From the NCBI GenBank assembly GCA_964594115.1, contig CAZQLD010000002.1, forward strand, positions 1-64,000: 64,000 nucleotides of DNA, in the 5' to 3' direction. Source of the stretch: MFWN01 sp964594115. Lineage in GTDB: Archaea; Nanobdellota; Nanobdellia; Pacearchaeales; GW2011-AR1. The notes under the pieces were generated by a model. The model worked only from the letters and a program-made list of their open reading frames with translations, ran no database searches and had not been told where the DNA came from. The translations under genes and the position numbers were made by a program. Positions within the stretch are counted from its first letter, which is position 1, and each line of letters opens with the position of its first letter. Positions 8,179 to 16,623 of this stretch are shown here, in pieces.

Positions 8179-9255
8179 TTAAAAATGTTTGGCTACAGAA
8201 TCAAGCGGGATTGTTGCCCCAGCTATGTTCTTCCTAACAATGTCATATGACATGTTTGAGAAAAGTTTAGCCCCATGTATTTTTATTTGAGTTTTTCCGA
8301 ATCTCTCTTCAATATCCCCTAAAAGTGCTACTCCTGTTATTTCATAACCTCCTACTTTTCTTCTCATGCATATTGAGGTTTCTCTGTCTGGGTTTTTGTT
8401 TCTTCCTACTACTAGCACCTCATCTTTATTTACTAATATATTATAGGCAGCATTCATGCCCCTTAATATTCTTGTTGCATATACTGCTTTATGGGGGGAA
8501 TCTCTTCCTGTAAAAACAAGAGCATCTACAGGATAATTTGTTAATCTAAATACATCACTTTTCTCGTTTACTCTTTGTCTTTTTACTATTGAATCTTCAA
8601 ATATAGGGTAAGAGATTATTTTATGGTCCATCTTCATTTCCATAGGGTCCACCATTTGTATATGTTGATGTTCAATTATTGAAGCTCCTGCATGCAGGGA
8701 ATTATAAAATAAATATTGGTTGAGGAGTATGGATGTTTTTATCCAAGTAGCTATTTCTTCAGGCCTTATTTCACTTTTTTGATCTCTTTTTTTTGATTTG
8801 TGGATTAAGAGTGAAGCACAGTTATGGTAAGGGTATCCGTTTGGTGTTAAATAATAATCATCTATTTCTGAGATGATCATACCCTTCTTTAGGATGTTTT
8901 TGCATAGTTTACAGTGGCTTTTCTTCTTTGCTTTTTTTGAGTGTTTTTTTGCGCTTTTTGGTCTTTCATCCCTTCCTTGGTTTAGTATAAATATAAAATA
9001 AGGTTCTTTACTGTTTTGTTCAGCTATCTCTGAATAAGCTTTTCTCATACAAACTACTGGAACATAGGCCATTCTCCCTAACCTATCTTTTCCTTTATTA
9101 GTTGGAAGCCAGGTCTTCCAGGCTTGTCTGTAATTATGCTTATTTTTTTCAATTATTTCATCTAGAACTATTACTCCCTCTATTACTTCATCTAAAGATT
9201 TTTCTTTTCCTATGATCTTGATTTGTCTGGGTTTGGTCATAAGCTTTTTAGTCAT
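8179..9255 (-). CDS. HIT-superfamily nucleotidyltransferase, GalT-like
   Basis: A 358-residue protein with the HIT/GalT fold signature GASIIEHQHIQ, where the HxH pair near 196-198 would carry the nucleotidylated His, and a zinc-type CKLC (about 115-118). The tail KIHGAKLFSNMSYDIV also fits. GalT proper has HPH; here the middle residue is Gln, so the substrate may be another sugar-1-phosphate or a dinucleoside polyphosphate. A Lys-rich insert (about 100-113) precedes the CxxC. It precedes the nucleotidyltransferase at 7395 on the same strand. A second Met at codon 6 is a possible start. Confidence 0.7.
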   Translation of the reverse strand: MTKKLMTKPRQIKIIGKEKSLDEVIEGVIVLDEIIEKNKHNYRQAWKTWLPTNKGKDRLGRMAYVPVVCMRKAYSEIAEQNSKEPYFIFILNQGRDERPKSAKKHSKKAKKKSHCKLCKNILKKGMIISEIDDYYLTPNGYPYHNCASLLIHKSKKRDQKSEIRPEEIATWIKTSILLNQYLFYNSLHAGASIIEHQHIQMVDPMEMKMDHKIISYPIFEDSIVKRQRVNEKSDVFRLTNYPVDALVFTGRDSPHKAVYATRILRGMNAAYNILVNKDEVLVVGRNKNPDRETSICMRRKVGGYEITGVALLGDIEERFGKTQIKIHGAKLFSNMSYDIVRKNIAGATIPLDSVAKHF

Positions 9256-9331
9256 CAGATAAACTTAATCTTCGTCAATATTTTTCTCTATTAATATATA
9301 AACTAATGATAAAATAAGGAGGAATAGTGTT

Positions 9332-9679
9332 TCAAGTTCTTTTATTTAAATCAGATGTCCAGTCATATCCACAGAAAGGACATTCTAAATCATCTTCTTG
9401 CTCTTGTCCGTATCCTGTCATTGCTGCCTGATGCTGAACCTCTAAGCAGTTTAAACAAATATGCCAGAAATTGTGGTAATAATCAGCCTGATATTTTGAT
9501 TCATATTTATCAATATAACCGCAATGAACTTCTTTTTTCCCACATTTTCCGCAGACTATGTCAGTTAGTCTTTCAACTGAACGGCTATCGTTAATAAGTC
9601 CCTGAATCACTAATGCCTTTCCACTTATTTTTTCTTCTTCTAAAGCAGTAAATTCTTCTATGCTCATTTTTCGTGTCAC
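9332..9679 (-). CDS. Zinc-ribbon protein
   Basis: A 115-residue protein with three CxxC pairs: CGKC (about 44), CLNC (about 77) and CPFC (about 100), plus His residues, giving one or two zinc-binding ribbons. There is no membrane segment. It is third in a compact operon, starting 1 nt past the stop of the 9681 gene. Zinc ribbons of this type usually bind nucleic acid or bridge protein contacts; no specific family is recognised. Confidence 0.65.
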   Translation of the reverse strand: MTRKMSIEEFTALEEEKISGKALVIQGLINDSRSVERLTDIVCGKCGKKEVHCGYIDKYESKYQADYYHNFWHICLNCLEVQHQAAMTGYGQEQEDDLECPFCGYDWTSDLNKRT

Positions 9680-9680
9680 T

Positions 9681-10034
9681 TTATGCAGCTTGTTTTTTTA
9701 TATTTTCAATTATTTCTTGGGCTAATAGTTCGTTGTCGTAAAACTTTATTACTCCAGAGGTTTTTGTTCTTGATTCATTCCCATCATAATAGAATTCCCA
9801 CTCTTTTTCTATCTCATATTCAAGTCTGGATTTTCCTTTTAACGATACTGATACACTTTCTGTTAAATAAGAATAAAACTCTACATGCCCTTGTCCTTCT
9901 TCATCCCATTTTTTCTTTTTATGTTGTAGTTCATACTTTTCATTTGCGTAAATTTCTTTACTTTTTATTTTTTTAAATAAATTTATGAAATCTTTTGCTT
10001 TAAATTTATCTGGATTTACAAATATTTTTTCCAT
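9681..10034 (-). CDS. Hypothetical protein
   Basis: A 117-residue soluble protein rich in Lys, Glu and Tyr, with predicted alternating strands in the middle (about 45-95) and a helical C-terminus. It is the middle gene of a three-gene operon (10326 to 9332) with intergenic gaps of 4 and 1 nt. No family is recognised; co-transcription with a zinc-ribbon protein is the only functional hint. Confidence 0.6.
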   Translation of the reverse strand: MEKIFVNPDKFKAKDFINLFKKIKSKEIYANEKYELQHKKKKWDEEGQGHVEFYSYLTESVSVSLKGKSRLEYEIEKEWEFYYDGNESRTKTSGVIKFYDNELLAQEIIENIKKQAA

Positions 10035-10038
10035 TTTT

Positions 10039-10326
10039 TTATACAGCGCTCAATTTTTCAACTAAATTACTTTTAGTTGTATGAACTCTTTCTGCTTCTT
10101 CAGTAGAATAAGGCATAACTTCTAGGATTGTCTGGGAAGTGCAATGAGGGTCATTTTCGCAAGCTTCACTATAACTGTCTCTTCCACAATTATGAGGTGG
10201 AAGAATTGAGTTATCAATTATCCCTAATCTTGGTTGAGATTTTGTTTCAAGAACAAACCACTTCCCTCCTGTTTGGACAGCTGGACAAAAATAATCAACC
10301 TTTATAAGATATTTTTGTATTTCCAT
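10039..10326 (-). CDS. Hypothetical Cys-containing protein, first gene of operon
   Basis: A 95-residue protein with four Cys (about 14, 48, 56, 62) and a NCGRDSYSEACENDPHC cluster, so possibly metal-binding or disulfide-stabilised. There is no signal peptide. The start codon lies exactly 29 nt from a promoter block shared with the lipoprotein gene at 6129. It leads the three-gene operon ending at 9332 and is divergent from AbrB-PhoU paralogue 2. No family is recognised. Confidence 0.6.
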   Translation of the reverse strand: MEIQKYLIKVDYFCPAVQTGGKWFVLETKSQPRLGIIDNSILPPHNCGRDSYSEACENDPHCTSQTILEVMPYSTEEAERVHTTKSNLVEKLSAV

Positions 10327-10354
10327 AAGAAGATTGCTATAAAAATCAATTTAA

Positions 10355-10387
10355 TTTTTTCCAATATACTTCTTATTTCAGATATTT
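10355..10387 (-). promoter_or_regulatory. Promoter element, copy B (pairs with 6158-6190)
   Basis: Second copy of the 33-nt block described at 6158-6190, differing at 3 positions and again 29 nt from the reverse-strand start (10326). The conserved spacing and the same divergent partner type indicate a common regulator. Confidence 0.65.
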
Positions 10388-10501
10388 ATCCCATGGGAAT
10401 ATATACATATATATTTTCACTATTGAGTATATTGAGAAAAGATTTATATATATTGGTTCTTTATTATTTAATATAGTGGGTATGTTTTAAAACATTTTAA
10501 A

Positions 10502-11491
10502 ATGAAAAGGAAAATCATCAAGCAAGGGCATAATACTCTGACTATAACTCTTCCTTCTGATTGGGTGAAGAAATTTAACTTGAAAGCAGGCAGTGAGATA
10601 GATTTAGTTGAAAGGGAAAACGGGTTATTTATTACAACAGAGAAAAATGGAGAGAGTAAGAGGGCAGAGTTTAATATTGCCGGAATGGATATTCCAACAA
10701 TATGGAAGCATTTTATGGCTGTTTATAGAGAGGGTTATGACGAACTTCTAGTTAAATTTCCTAAAGATATTAAGTTAGATAGTCCTTATAAATTTCTTAC
10801 TGTCCATAGATTAGACCAGAGATATGGAAAAGCAAGAGAGAAAAAGACAATACTAGGAGTATTGCAGGGATTTGTAACAAGATTTATTGGTTATGAGATA
10901 GTTGACCATGGAAAAGATTTTATCATTGTTAGAGAAATGGGAGAACTGACTAGCAAGCAGTTTGACAATTCTCTGAGAAAAATATTTCTCCTTCTTCAGG
11001 AAATGTCAGAAGAAACTTTAGAGGCTATTGAAACCGGCAACCCTAAGTTATTAATACAGATTCATGATGTGGATGTAAATCTAGATAAGTTCCATGATTA
11101 TTGTGTCAGAATATTAAATAAAACAGCAAATAAAGAACCCAGGAAGTCAGAACTCTTATTTGCTACACTTTATATTTTGGAGATGTTAGGAGATGAATTT
11201 AAGCATATCTCCCATCATCTTGTTCAGGATTTTCCTAAATCTAAGTTAAAGAATATAAAAGACCTGGCAAAATCTGTTAAAGAACAAATGGATGTTTTTT
11301 ATGATCTCTTTTATAAGTTTGAGAAAAGTAAGATTAAGAAAATAGCAGAAATTGACAGCAGGAGTTATTTCAGAATTCCAGAGATGTATAAAAAAGCAAA
11401 TGAAGATGAAAAAGAAATCTATCATCATTTAAGAATGATAGGAAGGTATATTAATGCTCTTCTTGAATTAAGGATTGAGATGGAATTCTAA
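10502..11491 (+). CDS. AbrB/SpoVT-domain PhoU-like regulator (paralogue 2)
   Basis: A 329-residue paralogue of the protein at 6366. It has an AbrB-like domain (about 1-45: MKRKIIKQGHNTLTITLPSD), then PhoU-like helices with the REMGELTSKQFDNSLRKIF block and the ending LRIEMEF. A TATA-like GATTTATATATATT at 10441-10454 lies about 55 nt before the ATG, so this gene, unlike most here, has a leader of about 30 nt. It is divergent from the 10326 operon through the shared promoter block. Confidence 0.85.
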   Translation: MKRKIIKQGHNTLTITLPSDWVKKFNLKAGSEIDLVERENGLFITTEKNGESKRAEFNIAGMDIPTIWKHFMAVYREGYDELLVKFPKDIKLDSPYKFLTVHRLDQRYGKAREKKTILGVLQGFVTRFIGYEIVDHGKDFIIVREMGELTSKQFDNSLRKIFLLLQEMSEETLEAIETGNPKLLIQIHDVDVNLDKFHDYCVRILNKTANKEPRKSELLFATLYILEMLGDEFKHISHHLVQDFPKSKLKNIKDLAKSVKEQMDVFYDLFYKFEKSKIKKIAEIDSRSYFRIPEMYKKANEDEKEIYHHLRMIGRYINALLELRIEMEF

Positions 11492-11525
11492 AGATTTTTA
11501 TATTGAGTTTGTTTATTTTTTATAT

Positions 11526-11597
11526 AGCCCTGTAGTGTAGTGGTCAAGCATCTTTGGTTCTGGGCCAAAGGACCCAGGTTCGAATCCTGGCGGGGCT
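11526..11597 (+). tRNA. tRNA-Gln (anticodon CTG)
   Basis: A 72-nt cloverleaf. Acceptor AGCCCTG pairs with CGGGGCT (one T-G pair). The anticodon stem TTTGG/CCAAA closes a 7-nt loop TTCTGGG, giving anticodon CTG. The T arm CCAGG-TTCGAAT-CCTGG is perfect. CCA is not encoded and no intron is present. Confidence 0.93.
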
Positions 11598-11664
11598 ATT
11601 TTTAGGATTCGAAGCTGGAAGGGGTTATCAATAATTTTATATACTCTTTTTTCTTATATAATTC

Positions 11665-11913
11665 ATGGCAGAAAAGGAAATTGGAGTTGTTTCGAACTAT
11701 TTTGACCATGTGCAAGCAGCTGCTATAAAACTTAAAGGAGCACTGAAAGTAGGGGACACTATACACATCAAAGGGGGAGATACAGATTTTGAGCAAGAAG
11801 TAGACAGTATGCAGATAAACAGAGAGGTCGTGAAAAAAGCAAAAAAAGGCGACGAAATAGGAATAAGGGTAAATGAAAAGGTTCGAAAAGGATATAAGGT
11901 TTATAAGAAATAA
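11665..11913 (+). CDS. Translation elongation factor-like small protein (EF-Tu domain II fold)
   Basis: An 82-residue protein corresponding to a single beta-barrel domain like domain II of EF-Tu/IF2. It has the typical ALKVGDTIHIKG turn, then QEVDSMQINREVVKKAKKGDEIGI and a final KGYKVYK. Stand-alone proteins of this kind occur in archaea and some bacteria and are of unknown role, possibly tRNA or ribosome related. The ATG at 11665 follows a TATA-like ATTTTATATAC by about 26 nt. It sits between two tRNA genes. Confidence 0.8.
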   Translation: MAEKEIGVVSNYFDHVQAAAIKLKGALKVGDTIHIKGGDTDFEQEVDSMQINREVVKKAKKGDEIGIRVNEKVRKGYKVYKK

Positions 11914-11997
11914 GGTTCTTAAAAAGGAGTTTTATTTCTATTTGAATTTTTCTTAATTTCATAAGTTTTAAAAATAGTGATGCTTTTACAGGAGTAT

Positions 11998-12170
11998 GCT
12001 CCTGTAGTGTAGTGGCCAAGCATACGGGCCTCTCGAACAGGGAGTTTACTTGATGAAAGGATAACTCTGTCTGCTTGGACAACTGTAATCTCTGGCGAAA
12101 ACCAGAAGGTGAGTGTTTTTGCACTCTAAGGAGAACGCCCGTGACCCGGGTTCAAATCCCGGCAGGAGCA
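11998..12170 (+). tRNA. tRNA-Glu (anticodon CTC) with 100-nt intron
   Basis: Acceptor GCTCCTG (11998-12004) pairs with CAGGAGC (12163-12169), with A73 at 12170. The anticodon stem CGGGC (12025-12029) pairs with GCCCG (12137-12141). The anticodon CTC is at 12032-12034. The intron, about 12036-12135 (100 nt), follows position 37, the canonical archaeal site, and contains small hairpins (CTGG/CCAG; GAGTG/CACTC). The T arm CCGGG-TTCAAAT-CCCGG is perfect. Splicing would need the archaeal bulge-helix-bulge endonuclease. Confidence 0.92.
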
Positions 12171-12307
12171 TTTATAATTTAATTTGTGCTCGTAGGCGGG
12201 CTTTATAAGCCAACCTAATAAGAATAGGGCATAGCACTAATTCCTCACCACCCCCTCGCGGGGATTTGAATGATTGACTGTTTAAATAACATTTTACTAA
12301 AATAAAT
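12171..12307. other. Intergenic segment with short palindromes
   Basis: This stretch holds GGCTTTATAAGCC (perfect palindrome) and CCCCTCGCGGGG (short GC-rich hairpin), unusual in such AT-rich DNA. A TATA-like GTTTAAATAAC lies about 26 nt before the ATG at 12308. The GC-rich hairpin could end the tRNA-Glu transcript. Confidence 0.4.
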
Positions 12308-12655
12308 ATGGAAAAACTTATGAATATTTGGGCAAAGATTAATTCAATAATCATTATCCCGCTTTTGATAGTTTTAGTTATATTCATTCCAGCAGTTTTT
12401 ACTGAAGGAATTACAAAAGGAATGAATGCTTTATTGATAGGCATTTTTATTATTCTGTTTTATTTGCCTTTAATTTATTATGCTTGGGTTAAGAAACCAA
12501 ATAATAAAAAGATGAAGGTATTTGCAAAAATTACAACAGGTTTAACAGCTATTTTATCTATAAGAATTATGATGGTTGATAAAGATTTACAACTATTAAT
12601 AGAAGCACTTATATTCTATGCACCATTATTCTATTACGCCTGGAGAAAAAAATAA
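12308..12655 (+). CDS. Small membrane protein, four predicted TM segments
   Basis: A 115-residue hydrophobic protein with TM-like stretches at about 12-32, 38-58, 73-88 and 93-111. Two of them end in a YYAWVKK / YYAWRKK motif, so the two halves look like an internal duplication of a two-TM unit. No family is recognised. A TATA-like element lies about 26 nt upstream of the ATG. Confidence 0.6.
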   Translation: MEKLMNIWAKINSIIIIPLLIVLVIFIPAVFTEGITKGMNALLIGIFIILFYLPLIYYAWVKKPNNKKMKVFAKITTGLTAILSIRIMMVDKDLQLLIEALIFYAPLFYYAWRKK

Positions 12656-12714
12656 ATAAATTCTTACTCAGAATAGTTCTAGAAAATTTTCTCAAATAGA
12701 AATCTTTAAATACT

Positions 12715-12746
12715 GATAAATCAATAATATTATAGATAAATCAATA
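12715..12746. promoter_or_regulatory. 12-bp direct repeats at toxin-antitoxin promoter
   Basis: GATAAATCAATA occurs at 12715-12726 and again at 12735-12746, 20 nt apart centre to centre (two helical turns). The pair lies just after the TATA-like CTTTAAATA (about 12704-12712), over the expected transcription start of the gene at 12755. This is a typical place for an autorepressor; the winged-helix domain of that gene is the candidate binder. Confidence 0.5.
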
Positions 12747-12754
12747 GATGGAAA

Positions 12755-13417
12755 ATGGTAAAATTAGAAAGAAAACAAGAAGAAGGTTTTCGTGCAATTT
12801 TTGGAAACTTAGAAATTTCTCATTTAGAAGGAACTATAATTGCCTCTTTCTTTCCAGAAGCTAAAGAAATGACTATAAAAGAAATTCAAGAAAGGATAGA
12901 TTATTCTTATGAAAGAGTCAATTCTGCATTAAAATCCCTAACTGAAAAGAAGATTGTTGTTGAAAAGCAAAAAGGAAAAACTCTCATTTATTCTCTTGAC
13001 ACAAATAGTCTATATTCATATAGTTTAGGTTTTAATAGATATATACTTCAAAGAGAGGTCAATTTCATAAGAAAACATAGACCAATCTATAAAGCAATTC
13101 AAGAAATAGAAAATTATCCTTTTTCATGGAGTGTAATTTTATTTGGAAGTTATTCAAAAGGAACTGAAACTAAAGAAAGTGATGTTGATTTGATGGTTAC
13201 TTGTATTCCTTCTAAAGAAAAAGAGGTAAACAATTTTATCAAATCATTAGAGCATAAATACGGGATTAATTTTTCTCCAGTAGTTTTGCCAATATATGAA
13301 TTCTCTAATATTAAAAAAGATAATCCTGAGCTATGGAACGATTTAAAATTGTATGGAATAGTATTTAAGGGAGGAGATTCATTTTATTATTGGATGTATA
13401 AAGATGCGAGCAGTTAA
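12755..13417 (+). CDS. Winged-helix + MNT nucleotidyltransferase (antitoxin-like)
   Basis: A 220-residue fusion. Residues about 15-75 read as a winged helix-turn-helix (IKEIQERIDYSYERVNSALK, then the wing KGKTLIYSL). Residues about 125-205 are a minimal nucleotidyltransferase with GSYSKGTETKESDVDLMV, containing the GS and DxD catalytic motifs. In MntA-HepT systems the MNT protein neutralises a HEPN toxin by AMP transfer. The HEPN gene follows with a 14-nt overlap, which fits this. The added HTH would let it regulate its own promoter; direct repeats lie there. Confidence 0.8.
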   Translation: MVKLERKQEEGFRAIFGNLEISHLEGTIIASFFPEAKEMTIKEIQERIDYSYERVNSALKSLTEKKIVVEKQKGKTLIYSLDTNSLYSYSLGFNRYILQREVNFIRKHRPIYKAIQEIENYPFSWSVILFGSYSKGTETKESDVDLMVTCIPSKEKEVNNFIKSLEHKYGINFSPVVLPIYEFSNIKKDNPELWNDLKLYGIVFKGGDSFYYWMYKDASS

Positions 13418-13922
13418 TTGGTATATCAAGCAAGGGAAACTTTCAAAAGATAATTCATATAAGAATCTAGCAAATAAATTCTTACAAAAAGCTAGACAGA
13501 ACCTTATAACAATGAGCATTCTTTCTGAATTAAACGATAACGAAAAGGCAAGAGATTTACTTAAAACCCCAAAAGATTATGATTCAAATGAATGGGTTGT
13601 TATCACAGGATATTATGCAATGTATACTGCTGCAATCTCACTATTAGCTAAAATAGGTTACAGAAGTAAGAACCATACAGCAACTTTATGTGTTTTAGAA
13701 GAATTTTTTGTTAAAAAGAAAATTTTAGATGAAGATATCTTAATATTACTCAAATCAGCGATGTTCCACAAAGAAGAAATTGAAAAGCTATCTGATGCGA
13801 AACATAAAAGAGAAATTGCTCAATATAGCATAACAAAACAAACAACAAAATCTATTGCAGAAAAAATAAAAAAAAATGCTTATGACTTTATCAACAAGTG
13901 TGAAGAAATAATTAAGAAATAG
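13404..13922 (+). CDS. HEPN-domain protein (toxin-like partner)
   Basis: A 172-residue, mostly helical HEPN protein. The segment GYYAMYTAAISLLAKIGYRS followed by NHT and a later KREIAQYS match the HEPN pattern (GYxAMxxAA..., Arg near His, R-x-x-A-x-Y), so the RNase-type site may be the RSKNH or the C-terminal R-x4-Y area. It overlaps the wHTH-MNT gene by 14 nt, as expected for a translationally coupled HEPN-MNT pair. Toxicity is inferred from the family. Confidence 0.75.
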   Translation: MRAVNWYIKQGKLSKDNSYKNLANKFLQKARQNLITMSILSELNDNEKARDLLKTPKDYDSNEWVVITGYYAMYTAAISLLAKIGYRSKNHTATLCVLEEFFVKKKILDEDILILLKSAMFHKEEIEKLSDAKHKREIAQYSITKQTTKSIAEKIKKNAYDFINKCEEIIKK

Positions 13923-13985
13923 AAAATTAATTAAACTCCGACGACTTATGTTAATTAATAATCATAAAAAAGAGGAAAAAGGAAA

Positions 13986-14285
13986 ATGAAAGAGAGGACA
14001 AGAAAACTTTTAGAGGAAATTATTAAAAACAGATCATATTTTGACGGATGGTCTGTCGGGCATTTTATTTTTGGGGTGGTGGTTGGCTTGATATTAAAGA
14101 AAATAGGATTGCTGTTTATAACTTCTGTATTTGCTTCACTATCTGTTTTTATGTTGTGGGAGATTATAGAGCCAGGAGTTTTCAAGAAGGTTATTAAAAA
14201 AGAATTTCGTGAAAACAGAACAAATCAAATAATGGATATATTTTATGGTTTTGTAGGATTTTTAGTTTATTGGCATATTTTTTAG
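13986..14285 (+). CDS. Small integral membrane protein
   Basis: A 99-residue protein with TM-like segments at about 24-40, 43-60 and 83-98. Polar residues sit inside the membrane part: WSVGH, then WEIIEP and NQIMDIFYG. This is the H...WE..E...N..D spacing seen in small VanZ/DUF2585-like membrane proteins, but the assignment is only a resemblance. A GAGGAAAAAGGAAA purine run precedes the ATG. It stands alone after the HEPN gene. Confidence 0.6.
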   Translation: MKERTRKLLEEIIKNRSYFDGWSVGHFIFGVVVGLILKKIGLLFITSVFASLSVFMLWEIIEPGVFKKVIKKEFRENRTNQIMDIFYGFVGFLVYWHIF

Positions 14286-14409
14286 AAGTATATACTTTTT
14301 TCTTGTTACCCCTTGAAAAAGACTTTTCTGGGAAAAATTTATAAAGCTGTTTTTATGAAGACTAATATAAAAACTGGATTTTATGTCTGGGTTTGATTAT
14401 TAGTAGAAA

Positions 14410-15765
14410 ATGGAAACAGATAAATTTTATTATATAAATGTAAGTACTTTTCCTCCAAGAAGATGTGGGATTGCCAGTTTTGCGAAAGACATGATGGAAA
14501 ATCTTGATTCAAATAACTGGATAGCGTTACCAATAGTGAGGAAATTAGGATGCACATCCTATGCTATAAATCATCGTTTGCATATAGGGCCAGAGATAAA
14601 GCAAGATTGTCCTATTTCATATGATGCTGGTGCCGGATTTATAGTTGATTATGCTAAGGAGTTAAGGAGTCAAGGAGGAGATTTGGGGTGTTTTATGAAT
14701 CATGAAAATGGAATTTTTGGAGAAGATGATAGACAAGATAATGCTACAAGATTTTTGGAAATATTAAATGAGGGGAAAGTTGCTGTTTTTGGTGTAGGAC
14801 ATACTGTTCTTTATGATAGCAAGAGAGAAGATTTTATTCACAAAAGGAATGTTTTAAAGAATATTTTAGAAAAATGTGATAAATTTGCTTGTTTAACAAA
14901 TTCAGTTTTAGATATATTGATGGATGAAAATTTGTATGGCCCCAAATTTGGTGTTTCTCGGGGAAAATTAATTCATATAGCCCATGGGATACCTAAAATC
15001 AATATTCTTAAAAAAAGAAGTGAACTAAAAAGAGAATATGATTTTGTTACTGAAAAAGGAGAAGACAAAAAACTTTTTACTTCTATAGGGTATATATCTA
15101 GAGCAAAGGGTTTGGAATTTGTGATTGAAGGATTGGATATTGTTTTAGGAAAAATTAATGGAGATGCTTTAGTTGGTTTAATTGCTGGGGGAACTCATCA
15201 AGAGGTATTGGCTAGAGAAGGTGAAAAATATAGAGATGAATTAATTGCTTTGGCTAAAACCAAAAAGAATATTCGAGGAGCAATTATCACCAGGGATGAT
15301 AGTAGAAAAGAGAAAATTACAGATCTTTATGGAAAAACGTTGGGGAATATAAGAGGAGCAAATTTAGTATTTCTAAATGTTCACCTTTCGGATGATGAAT
15401 TGTTAAGAGTTATGAAGATGAGTGATTGCGGGATTATTGCTAATTTGGGAAAAGATCAAATTTCTAGTGGTCCTGGAGCTTATTGGATTGGAAGTAGTAG
15501 GATAACAATTGCTACAGAATCTCCTTTTTTTAGAGATATGGAAAAACAAGGCATAGGGCTTTTAGTCCCTTTTAGTGATTCAAAAGCAATTGCAGATAGA
15601 GTTCAACATGTGATAAGTTTATCTGAAGATGATTTTAATGAACTAGAATTTATTGCCTCGGATTTTGGGTGTACTAATACATGGTCGATAGTTGGTAAAC
15701 AATATCGTAATTTAATGGATAAGTTGATAAGGCATAAAGCTGGTTTAAGAGATGATTTTGATTGA
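14410..15765 (+). CDS. Glycosyltransferase family 4-like
   Basis: A 451-residue GT-B glycosyltransferase. The N-terminus has the FPPRRCGIASFAKDM motif seen in a clade of GT4 enzymes. The C-terminal Rossmann half carries SIGYISRAKGLEFVIEGL, LIAGGTH and, in place of the usual E-x7-E sugar-nucleotide site, a region around GPGAYWIGSSRITIATESPF. It probably transfers a sugar from an NDP-sugar to surface glycans or lipids in the cytoplasm. It is next to exported proteins rich in N-glycosylation sequons, which fits surface glycosylation. It stops 1 nt before the convergent gene ends. Confidence 0.85.
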   Translation: METDKFYYINVSTFPPRRCGIASFAKDMMENLDSNNWIALPIVRKLGCTSYAINHRLHIGPEIKQDCPISYDAGAGFIVDYAKELRSQGGDLGCFMNHENGIFGEDDRQDNATRFLEILNEGKVAVFGVGHTVLYDSKREDFIHKRNVLKNILEKCDKFACLTNSVLDILMDENLYGPKFGVSRGKLIHIAHGIPKINILKKRSELKREYDFVTEKGEDKKLFTSIGYISRAKGLEFVIEGLDIVLGKINGDALVGLIAGGTHQEVLAREGEKYRDELIALAKTKKNIRGAIITRDDSRKEKITDLYGKTLGNIRGANLVFLNVHLSDDELLRVMKMSDCGIIANLGKDQISSGPGAYWIGSSRITIATESPFFRDMEKQGIGLLVPFSDSKAIADRVQHVISLSEDDFNELEFIASDFGCTNTWSIVGKQYRNLMDKLIRHKAGLRDDFD

Positions 15766-16539
15766 TTAAACTCTTTTCTTGTATCTTCTTTCAATAGCTA
15801 AAAGGACAGCTGTTCCCACTACAACCAGTAAGAAAACATACACAAATTTTTGGTTTCTGATAGTTGAATAGAAAGACTCGTCTCCTTCTTTTGGGCGCAG
15901 TCCTCCTGTTACAGGGCTTCCTCCTGTAGTCAGTTTTTCATCTAAAATTCCTATAACATTTCCAGTTAGTGCAACACTGCTTCTTGTTATGGTTGTTTTG
16001 CCGTCAGTTACTTTGATATTGTAAGTTCCATCAGGGGCAATTAATCTAAAGCTTGTTTCTTCTCCTACTTCAAGGTCTATTTTTTTAGTTCCGAGAGTCT
16101 CGCCAATAATAATCTGGATAGTTTTTGTATATCTGGCATTTCCTATGTTTTTTACAATAAGTTTGTCTCCTTGTATTTCAAATCTCACTTCTTCATTCAT
16201 TTCTATTGTAAAAAATTCTGTTACCTCTGCATCTTCATATCTGGCTGTTATTGTCCAGTAGCCGTGTTTTGCTTTTTCTCCTAGATTTATATCAATTAGT
16301 TTATTTGACTGAATTGTCCTTTCTATTCTTGTTCTTTTTTCTGCATCTTCAATTATGACAACAACATTTGCATCAATTGGATTATTTTGAGCATCATAAA
16401 GTGAAACTTTGAATGTTAGACTTTCGCCTGCTGAAAAACTTTCTTTTGTTGTTGATATTTCTATTTTATTCTCTTGGGCCATAACAAGTGATAAAAGGGC
16501 TAGTAAAATTATGCAGACAGCTATCAGTCTTTTTTTCAT
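15766..16539 (-). CDS. Exported protein with C-terminal membrane anchor
   Basis: A 257-residue protein with a signal peptide (about 1-21, LIAVCIILLALLSLVMA), Ig/CARDB-like beta-rich ectodomain (about 22-225; an EISTTKESFSAGESLTFKV opening typical of such domains), a TM segment near 233-250 and a basic KRRYKKRV-type tail (RRYKKRV). It is therefore anchored with a large outside domain. The gene is convergent with the glycosyltransferase. Its role is unknown, perhaps cell envelope. Confidence 0.75.
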   Translation of the reverse strand: MKKRLIAVCIILLALLSLVMAQENKIEISTTKESFSAGESLTFKVSLYDAQNNPIDANVVVIIEDAEKRTRIERTIQSNKLIDINLGEKAKHGYWTITARYEDAEVTEFFTIEMNEEVRFEIQGDKLIVKNIGNARYTKTIQIIIGETLGTKKIDLEVGEETSFRLIAPDGTYNIKVTDGKTTITRSSVALTGNVIGILDEKLTTGGSPVTGGLRPKEGDESFYSTIRNQKFVYVFLLVVVGTAVLLAIERRYKKRV

Positions 16540-16623
16540 TATAATTATTTCAATTATAAAGAATATTTAAACATATCGTTTAATAACAATAATTATTTAA
16601 ATGATATTTTCGTTTCTTAAGTA

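Noticed and set aside
11768..12124. 118-residue minus-strand ORF across the elongation-factor-like gene and the tRNA-Glu
   Set aside because: It is antisense to a clear gene and to a tRNA, so it is a shadow.
12036..12135. Box C/D guide RNA inside the tRNA-Glu intron
   Set aside because: A TGATGA motif is present but no CTGA box D was found, so a C/D RNA is not supported.
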